From NCBI GenBank assembly GCA_024653405.1, contig JANLGB010000093.1:2611-8243 (forward strand): a DNA stretch of 5,633 bases, given 5' to 3'. This DNA comes from Candidatus Saccharicenans sp. Lineage in GTDB: Bacteria; Acidobacteriota; Aminicenantia; Aminicenantales; Saccharicenantaceae. Positions 1 to 3,998 of the stretch are shown here, one piece after another. Made by a program: the position numbers and the translations under genes. The notes under the pieces are model-generated. The model saw only the letters and a program-made list of their open reading frames with translations, did not search any database and was not told where the DNA came from. Numbering within the stretch: the stretch's first letter is position 1; each line of letters begins with the position of its first letter.

Positions 1-31
1 TAAGATAACTATTGTTCTGCATGTTTTATAA

Positions 32-151
32 CTAACATTTTTTTATCAAGCTTACAATTCTATTAAAAGATATGAAAAACTTATCCGCGACTATCTGAAA
101 GAAAATTTATTCGGGCATAGTTGCTTTTATTATTTAATAGAAATCAGTTAA
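32..151 (+). other. Open stretch without start, possible coding remnant
   Basis: This frame is open for 39 codons from just after a TAA (29-31) to a TAA at 149-151. It has no ATG, GTG or TTG near its beginning and no ribosome site. The middle reads like a natural amphipathic helix (YNSIKRYEKLIRDYLKENLF), which is why it is recorded. AT-rich DNA easily yields Lys/Ile/Leu/Tyr-rich readings by chance, so this may be accidental. If real, it would be the frameshifted or decayed 3' end of a gene. No family is recognised. Confidence 0.18.
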
Positions 152-247
152 GCAAGACTAATATACAATAAAGGTGAATAAAACCTTAGGCATTAATACA
201 ATGAATGGTTCGAATATCTTTTTTATCTAAAATTCAGTGATATTCTT

Positions 248-267
248 TTTCTTCCAATTAGAAGAAA
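248..267. repeat. Perfect 7-bp inverted repeat, possible weak transcript end
   Basis: TTTCTTC (248-254) and GAAGAAA (261-267) are exact reverse complements with a 6-base loop. On the minus strand the hairpin begins 10 bases after the stop codon (277-279) of the frame-shifted tail of the nuclease-like gene, a natural place for a transcript end. It is AT-rich and has no T-run after it on either strand, so it does not meet the usual intrinsic terminator pattern. Confidence 0.35.
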
Positions 268-276
268 CCAAGCCTC

Positions 277-372
277 CTATAATCTATCCAGGGCGTATTT
301 TTTTAATTGTTTTATCACATCTCGATTTCTTCTGATTATCATATCATACAGATATGGCCAGTATTCTGTTAA
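277..372 (-). pseudogene. Possible frameshifted C-terminal tail of the nuclease-like gene
   Basis: On the minus strand a different frame opens immediately at the stop of the upstream gene and stays open for 31 codons to a TAG at 277-279. It has no usable start or ribosome site of its own. It reads like a protein end: an aromatic stretch (LTEYWPYLYDMI) followed by a basic helix (RRNRDVIKQLKKYALDRL). One extra T in the GATTAACA string at the gene's stop would fuse the two frames as ...KHD-LTEYWPY..., giving a protein of about 170 residues. This could be a real inactivating deletion, an assembly or sequencing error in a short T run, or chance. The hairpin at 248-267 lies just beyond the tail, not beyond the annotated stop. 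Confidence 0.4.
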
Positions 373-788
373 TCATGTTTAGTTTCTTCTAAGATATCGC
401 TGAATTCACCCCCTACAGGTTGAATCCAGACATTGAAACCAAGCCCAAATTCTTTCTTCAACTCAATCACTTCAATATTTTTAGGCACACCCGGCCAGTT
501 GTGTTCCCAGCATACGATACAATCACAAGCCTTAGGATTATGGCCTTGTTGAATGAAGTTACGTGATTTATACTCAAACTCGATTCTTATCTCTTTCTCT
601 CCTTTTCCCGTATTCCTATACGCAATACAATCTGGAAAACTTGGCCTAATCTCGTCTATCCTAAAGCCTTTCCTTTTGGCTATATGAGCAAAAAGGAAAA
701 CTACCCCCAGCTCATTTTGAGGAGCATATCTCAAGGGGGCCCCTTCTAAAACTTCTGGCTTAAGCCCGCTTTTCTTTTTTCTTAGCAT
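369..788 (-). CDS. PD-(D/E)xK nuclease-like hypothetical protein
   Basis: This 139-residue cytoplasmic protein has no signal peptide or membrane segment. The layout matches the PD-(D/E)xK restriction-endonuclease-like fold: an N-terminal helix with a conserved-looking Glu (NELGVVFLFAH, Glu26), then Pro52-Asp53, a basic turn, and a strand with Glu70-x-Glu72-Tyr-Lys74. A further strand follows, reading CDCIVCWEHNW (88-98). Asp53, Glu72 and Lys74 are the predicted metal-binding and catalytic residues. His83, Cys88, Cys90, Cys93 and His96 cluster, but a metal site is only a possibility. The ATG at 788 has a strong AAAGGAGG site four bases upstream. No methyltransferase, helicase or integrase lies beside it, so no restriction, repair or mobile-element role can be assigned. 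The stop may be a frameshift product (see 277-372). The fold call is fairly firm; substrate and activity are unknown. Confidence 0.75.
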   Translation of the reverse strand: MLRKKKSGLKPEVLEGAPLRYAPQNELGVVFLFAHIAKRKGFRIDEIRPSFPDCIAYRNTGKGEKEIRIEFEYKSRNFIQQGHNPKACDCIVCWEHNWPGVPKNIEVIELKKEFGLGFNVWIQPVGGEFSDILEETKHD

Positions 789-792
789 TACC

Positions 793-797
793 CCTCC
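793..797 (-). promoter_or_regulatory. Ribosome-binding site of the nuclease-like gene
   Basis: Read on the minus strand, AAAGGAGGGG precedes the ATG at 788, with the GGAGG core four bases from the start codon. It fixes the start of this small gene and argues that the gene is, or recently was, translated. Confidence 0.75.
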
Positions 798-1093
798 TTT
801 CTGATGTTTTTCCTTATAACCATATAAATATATAAATCAGCATTCTATAAAATGCCAAAAAAGATATTCTATAAATAATAAGCAAGCTTTCAGCAATTAG
901 TTGGCCATATACATAGTACAGTTTGCGAAACAATAAAATAATAATTATCTTGCAGTATATGGCTATAATCAGCTGCATAGTTTCAAACGCAGGAATAAAA
1001 AAATTGATTATTGGGGCAAAATGTATAACTTTGTTTCTTTATAAAAATCCCCGGTTATAGTTAAATGGTAGCAGTTTGGTAAGAAATAGGATT
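798..1093. other. Divergent AT-rich intergenic region
   Basis: This region separates the minus-strand nuclease-like gene from the plus-strand serine hydrolase, so promoters for both should lie here. Several -10-like strings occur, including a perfect TATAAT at 964-969 (plus) and TATAGT at 1056-1061 (plus), but none has a good -35 box at normal spacing. The 10-base word ATTCTATAAA occurs twice, at 842-851 and 866-875. Two short palindromes, GTTTGCGAAAC (921-931) and GTTTCAAAC (980-988), flank one arm of the inverted repeat at 891-975. No credible gene was seen. Confidence 0.5.
891..975. repeat. Interrupted inverted repeat, possible operator
   Basis: GCCATATAC (904-912) and GTATATGGC (955-963) are perfect 9-base reverse complements. 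Farther out, CAGC (891-894) and GCTG (972-975) also pair, separated from the 9-mers by 9 and 8 bases. The right arm runs directly into a perfect TATAAT (964-969). This would suit a dimeric regulator binding at two sites, or a hairpin in RNA. The 42-base spacer is large, so a single compact operator is unlikely. Confidence 0.3.
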
Positions 1094-1098
1094 GGAGG
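1094..1098 (+). promoter_or_regulatory. Ribosome-binding site deciding the serine hydrolase start
   Basis: GGAGG lies five bases before the ATG at 1104. A TTG at 1092 is also in frame but overlaps this site and has no site of its own, so the ATG is chosen. This choice also gives a standard signal peptide beginning MRNR. Confidence 0.85.
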
Positions 1099-1103
1099 CT
1101 AAA

Positions 1104-2564
1104 ATGAGAAACAGGTTCTTCCTGATCAGCTTTATAACTCTGCTTATCTTACTAGGAGCCTGGCAATTGCCCTTTGCACAGGAGAAAAATACTGATAAGG
1201 CTGATTATTTCGAAGCGCTTCGTTTAATCGATATCTGGCTGGAGGCCCAGCGCGATTATGAACGCCTCCCGGGAATGTCCGTGGCCGTGGTCGAAGACCA
1301 GGCGGTGATTTTTTCCAGGGCCTATGGCCTGGCCGACCTAGAGAAAAAAGTTAAGACGACGCCGGAGACCATTTACAGCATCTGTTCTATTTCCAAACTT
1401 TTCACCGCTGTGGCCATCATGCAGCTCCGCGATGCCGGAAAACTCCGGCTTGACGACGAAGTCGGCGACTACCTGCCATGGTTCAACATCAAGCAGCAGT
1501 ACCCCGACAGCGGTCCCATAACCATCCGTTCCCTGCTGACCCATTCCTCCGGGCTCCCGCGCGAATCAGACTATCCCTACTGGAGCAAGCCGGACTTTCA
1601 TTTTCCCTCCAGGGAACAGCTAAAGGAAAAGCTCGGCGCCCAGAAAACTCTTCATCCTCCATCAACCTATTTTCAGTACAGCAACCTGGGATTGAGCCTG
1701 CTGGGGGAGATTGTGGCTGAAGTCTCCGGAAAATCCTATGATGAATATGTTCAGGAAAATATCTTAAAGCCTCTGGGGATGAATGACACCCGCCCCTATC
1801 TCCCAAAAGAGCACTGGAGAAACAGGCTAGCCACGGGCTATAGCTCGCTGACCCGAAACGGGACCAGGGACAGGCTGCCCTTTTTCCAGGCTGAAGGAAT
1901 CAAGCCGGCAGCCGGCTTTTCTTCAACCGTCCTTGACTTGGCCAATTTTGCTTCCTGGCAGTTCAGGCTCCTGGCCAAAGGCGGGGAGGAAATTCTTAAA
2001 GCCCATACCCTCCGCGAAATGCACCGCGTGCACTGGATGGACCCGGACTGGAAAACTTCCTGGGGCCTGGGATTTTCCGTTTATGAACTGGATGGCAAAA
2101 CCATCGTCGGGCATGGCGGTTCCTGTCCCGGCTACCGGAGCACCCTGATGATCGACCCCGGCAAGAAACAGGCCTTTGTGGTCATGATAAACGCTTCTGG
2201 AACCGAACCGGAAAAATACGCTAGGGGAATGCGAGAAATCCTGAAAAAGGCAGCCGCTAAGACAGAAGCAAAAGCGCCAGCAGTAAACCTTGAAGATTAC
2301 GCCGGCTATTATGATGCCCAGCCCTGGTGGGGCGAAACGGTGGTTATCCCCTGGCAGGGAAAGCTAGCCCTGGTCAGCCTGCCGGCAGATAACCCCACCC
2401 AGGGACTTACTCTTCTGAAGCACATCGAAGGCGATATCTTCCGGCGCCTTCGCGATGATGAAACCCTGGGAGAAGAAGTGGTATTTGAACGCGATAAATC
2501 AGGCAGAGTATTCCGCTTTGTGCGGCACAGCAATTACTACCCGAAGCTGAAATCCCTTAGCTGA
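1104..2564 (+). CDS. Exported serine hydrolase, beta-lactamase/AmpC family
   Basis: This 486-residue protein has an N-terminal signal peptide (MRNRFF, then a hydrophobic core, likely cleaved near PFA-QE around residue 25), so it should act in the periplasm or outside the cell. The catalytic domain covers about residues 35-375 and has the three marks of the class C beta-lactamase/DD-peptidase/esterase superfamily. These are Ser95-x-x-Lys98 (SISK, nucleophile and base), Tyr192-Ser-Asn194, and His337-Gly-Gly339 in place of Lys-Thr-Gly. The family string LLTHSSGLP is at about 144-152. HGG instead of KTG is common among esterase- and peptidase-like members, so beta-lactamase activity should not be assumed. 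A charged Ala/Lys linker (about 381-395) leads to a C-terminal domain of about 90 residues (EDYAGYYD onward) resembling the beta-rich accessory domain (DUF3471-like) often fused to these enzymes. The substrate is unknown. It stands alone and converges on the Mth938-like gene. Confidence 0.93.
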   Translation: MRNRFFLISFITLLILLGAWQLPFAQEKNTDKADYFEALRLIDIWLEAQRDYERLPGMSVAVVEDQAVIFSRAYGLADLEKKVKTTPETIYSICSISKLFTAVAIMQLRDAGKLRLDDEVGDYLPWFNIKQQYPDSGPITIRSLLTHSSGLPRESDYPYWSKPDFHFPSREQLKEKLGAQKTLHPPSTYFQYSNLGLSLLGEIVAEVSGKSYDEYVQENILKPLGMNDTRPYLPKEHWRNRLATGYSSLTRNGTRDRLPFFQAEGIKPAAGFSSTVLDLANFASWQFRLLAKGGEEILKAHTLREMHRVHWMDPDWKTSWGLGFSVYELDGKTIVGHGGSCPGYRSTLMIDPGKKQAFVVMINASGTEPEKYARGMREILKKAAAKTEAKAPAVNLEDYAGYYDAQPWWGETVVIPWQGKLALVSLPADNPTQGLTLLKHIEGDIFRRLRDDETLGEEVVFERDKSGRVFRFVRHSNYYPKLKSLS

Positions 2565-2577
2565 CCAATGCTGAAAA

Positions 2578-2916
2578 TTAACAGGTCAGGTGGAAGGCGC
2601 CGGCCTTTTTGCGGCCAGAGATACTGTTGAATATGTCCACGGCTTCTCCTGTTGGTTTCCAGATTACCTCTATCCCCTCTTCTTCCAGAAACTTTTCTGT
2701 TTCATAAGGTACGTCCATAGCACCATAGGCACCCGTGCCTATGACCAGGATTTCAGGCTTCCTTTCGATAATCAGCTTCAGGTCTTCCGGGCAAAGTGAA
2801 TGTCCTTCTCGACGCCACCAGTTGGGTAAAATTTCCTCGCCCACAATTATCAGGTCTGCGGCATAGGTCTTTCCTTCGATAACCAGCCGCCCAAAAGAAT
2901 AGCTTTCTATCCGCAT
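2578..2916 (-). CDS. Mth938-like domain protein (AAMDC/NDUFAF3-type fold)
   Basis: This 112-residue soluble protein is one complete Mth938-like domain (Pfam PF04430, formerly DUF498), about the usual length for a stand-alone member. It follows the family order: an opening strand (IESYSFGRLVIEGKTY), a strand and turn (ADLIIVGEEILPNWW), a helix (CPEDLKLIIERKPEILVIGTG) ending in the glycine-rich turn GTGAYG, then VPYETEKFLEEEGIEVIWKPT and the helix GEAVDIFN. The family is widespread in bacteria and archaea; the eukaryotic relatives AAMDC and NDUFAF3 (complex I assembly) share the fold. The bacterial proteins have no firmly established reaction and no catalytic residues can be named here. The ATG at 2916 has only a weak GAGAA-like site upstream. 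Its stop lies 13 bases from that of the convergent hydrolase. No complex I or other partner genes are visible. Confidence 0.9.
   Translation of the reverse strand: MRIESYSFGRLVIEGKTYAADLIIVGEEILPNWWRREGHSLCPEDLKLIIERKPEILVIGTGAYGAMDVPYETEKFLEEEGIEVIWKPTGEAVDIFNSISGRKKAGAFHLTC
2592..2610 (+). terminator. Short hairpin with T-run after the serine hydrolase
   Basis: AAGGC (2594-2598), a GCCG loop and GCCTT (2603-2607) form a five-pair stem, extendable by two G-T pairs. The run of five T residues to 2610 is partly used in the stem. It starts about 27 bases after the hydrolase stop and lies inside the last codons of the opposing Mth938-like gene. The shape suits a weak intrinsic terminator for the plus strand only. 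Confidence 0.35.
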
Positions 2917-2952
2917 AAATAATTCTCTAAATACAAGAAGTATATAAATTTT

Positions 2953-2981
2953 ATCCTACAACCTCACACCTTTTCAATCAA
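2953..2981 (-). promoter_or_regulatory. Candidate promoter of the Mth938-like gene
   Basis: On the minus strand TTGATT (2981-2976), a 17-base spacer and TAGGAT (2958-2953) each match the sigma70 boxes at four of six bases with ideal spacing. Transcription would start about 30 bases before the ATG. The surrounding AT-rich sequence offers other -10-like strings (TATACT near 2940-2945), so this is only one plausible choice. Confidence 0.3.
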
Positions 2982-3077
2982 CAAATCCTTACTAAACGAC
3001 ATGATCACATTGATGATTATGGAGATGAATAAATTGTGCCTCTTACAGCAGCTTACGTAGCTCTTTGGGCCCAGCAT
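2964..3077 (-). other. Small open frame, doubtful
   Basis: This frame has an ATG start and 37 codons, with a hydrophobic middle (NLFISIIINVIM) and the end SFSKDLLIEKV, on the same strand as and 47 bases upstream of the Mth938-like gene. Upstream there is only a poor purine stretch. A small membrane peptide or a decayed gene end are both possible. An overlapping frame also reads like a protein end, so chance is a serious alternative. Confidence 0.15.
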
Positions 3078-3151
3078 GCTCTATAATCTTAAAGAAGAGC
3101 TTTTAGTTCTCATGATATAAAAGCGTTATATTAGCCCGGGTCGAATTTCGT

Positions 3152-3181
3152 TTGACAGGCTATTGTTGATTGCTAAATAAT
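3152..3181 (+). promoter_or_regulatory. Near-consensus sigma70-type promoter of the coiled-coil gene
   Basis: A perfect TTGACA -35 box (3152-3157) is followed after 18 bases by AATAAT (3176-3181), five of six matches to TATAAT. Transcription would begin near 3188, giving a leader of about 57 bases that ends in a strong ribosome site. The pair predicts strong constitutive expression of the downstream gene. Confidence 0.65.
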
Positions 3182-3235
3182 AAGGGTGGCTGTTTGCCCG
3201 TGCTCATTTTTGAGCTTATAAAAACAACTATAAAA

Positions 3236-3243
3236 GGAGGAGG
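3236..3243 (+). promoter_or_regulatory. Very strong ribosome-binding site deciding the coiled-coil gene start
   Basis: GGAGGAGG sits directly before the ATG at 3245. An upstream in-frame start at 3170 would lie within the promoter, between its -35 and -10 boxes, and would put 25 extra residues before the signal sequence, so it is rejected. Confidence 0.85.
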
Positions 3244-3244
3244 T

Positions 3245-3889
3245 ATGAAAAGAAAATCTTTTTCTCGGCTCCTATTCACCATATCCTTATTGATAATCTT
3301 TTTTACGATTGGCTGTTCCCAGGCCACCAAGAAACGTCTGGTCACTGTGGAAGATGAACTTTCTAAAGCCCAGGCCAGGGTTTCAACCCTCGAGAACGAA
3401 AAAGCCCAGCTTGAACAATCTCTGACTGAAACCAAAAAGGCTCTGGATGAGGTCAAGGCCCAAAACGGCAAGCTCCAGACCGATCTGAATTCTCTCAAGG
3501 CCAGGTTGGCTGACCTGGAAAAAGAAAAGAATGACCTTATTGCTGCCAGCCAGAAAGCTGAAGTCGATTCGTCAAAGAAGGTTAAAGCACTGAACAATCT
3601 AATTGCCCGTCTGCGAGCCGAAGCCAAAGAAAAAGAAGCTGATATCCAGGCGAAGAATTCTGAGATCGAAAACCTTAAGGCCAGCGAAGCCGCCCTCAAA
3701 CAGTCTGATGAACAGAACAAAGCCAGGATCGCCTCTCTGAACAAGGATATGGCCGATCTGACAGAAAAGATGAATAATGAAATTGCCAAGAAGAAGAGAA
3801 CCATAACCATATTGGGCATTCTGCTGGCTGTGGCTGTAATCCTGGCAATAATCGGCTTTGCCAGGAAAAGAAAGGTAGTGTCTAGTTAA
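3245..3889 (+). CDS. Lipoprotein-like coiled-coil protein with C-terminal membrane helix
   Basis: This protein has 214 residues. The N-terminus has a basic start (KRK), a hydrophobic core and a lipobox-like FTIGC, giving lipid-modified Cys24; Thr at -3 is allowed but not typical. Ser25 at +2 would favour the outer membrane under the E. coli rule. From about 32 to 183 it is a long charged coiled coil. Heptad core positions run unbroken from Val35 to Leu98 (Val35, Leu39, Ala42, Val46, Leu49 ... Leu91, Leu98) and again from Val113 to Met176, with a four-residue stutter between them. A single membrane helix (about 186-205, TITILGILLAVAVILAIIGF) and a basic tail (RKRK, 207-210) follow. By the positive-inside rule the rod lies in the periplasm and the tail in the cytoplasm. 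No family is recognised; the layout recalls Lpp-like tethers or unimolecular phage spanins. The strong promoter and ribosome site suggest an abundant structural protein. It appears to be a single-gene transcript. Confidence 0.85.
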   Translation: MKRKSFSRLLFTISLLIIFFTIGCSQATKKRLVTVEDELSKAQARVSTLENEKAQLEQSLTETKKALDEVKAQNGKLQTDLNSLKARLADLEKEKNDLIAASQKAEVDSSKKVKALNNLIARLRAEAKEKEADIQAKNSEIENLKASEAALKQSDEQNKARIASLNKDMADLTEKMNNEIAKKKRTITILGILLAVAVILAIIGFARKRKVVSS

Positions 3890-3897
3890 CGGCTGGC

Positions 3898-3943
3898 CTG
3901 AAACCACAGAATTAGAGAAAAATTTCTGAGAACTCGGTTTCTG
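3898..3943. other. Nested hairpin between convergent genes
   Basis: An outer stem GAAACC (3900-3905) with GGTTTC (3936-3941), extendable by a C-G pair across one mismatch, encloses an inner stem CAGAA (3907-3911) with TTCTG (3924-3928). It lies eight bases after the coiled-coil gene's stop and could end or protect that transcript. No T-run follows on either strand, so an intrinsic terminator is not clearly present. Confidence 0.3.
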
Positions 3944-3998
3944 CTTATCAAAGTATTCGAAAAAATCTCTTTCTTAAATCAGCAGTCGCCCTCTTATT

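Larger units (their letters stand above)
1..276. other. AT-rich region without a convincing gene
   Basis: This stretch is strongly AT-rich and has many stop codons on both strands. No reading frame here has both a start codon and a ribosome-binding site. It holds one protein-like open stretch (32-151, plus) and a perfect 7-bp inverted repeat (248-267), each listed separately. A GGTTCGAAT-like string near 207 recalls a tRNA T-arm, but no other tRNA part surrounds it. It is probably intergenic or decayed sequence at the edge of an atypical AT-rich patch. Confidence 0.5.
2917..3151. other. AT-rich intergenic region with short open stretches
   Basis: This is the divergent gap between the Mth938-like gene and the coiled-coil protein. 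It contains a 37-codon minus-strand reading frame (2964-3077) and a 19-codon minus-strand stretch ending KELRKLL (3043-3102), both without good ribosome sites. A 20-codon plus-strand frame (3001-3060) is also unsupported. An imperfect hairpin lies at 3088-3106 (CTTAAAG/CTTTTAG, one mismatch). Nothing here can be called a gene with confidence. Confidence 0.45.

Noticed and set aside
1048..1075. tRNA-like string resembling an acceptor end and D-arm (TAGTTAAATGGTAG)
   Set aside because: The D-stem does not pair and no anticodon arm, T-arm or matching acceptor end follows before the serine hydrolase start.
1489..1806. 105-codon minus-strand frame and other short frames inside the serine hydrolase
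   Set aside because: They are shadows of the GC-rich coding region with no start signals; the plus frame carries the catalytic motifs.
3001..3060. 20-codon plus-strand frame starting ATG at 3001
   Set aside because: No ribosome site, Met/Leu-rich low-information sequence, too short to support.
3133..3150. CCCGGGTCGAATTTCG resembling a tRNA T-arm
   Set aside because: No upstream anticodon or D-arm, and it sits against the promoter of the coiled-coil gene.
3160..3819. 219-codon open frame on the minus strand opposite the coiled-coil gene
   Set aside because: It is the antisense of a Lys/Glu/Ala-rich coiled coil, giving a Ser/Phe/Leu-rich nonsense protein. The plus-strand gene has promoter, ribosome site, signal sequence and heptads.
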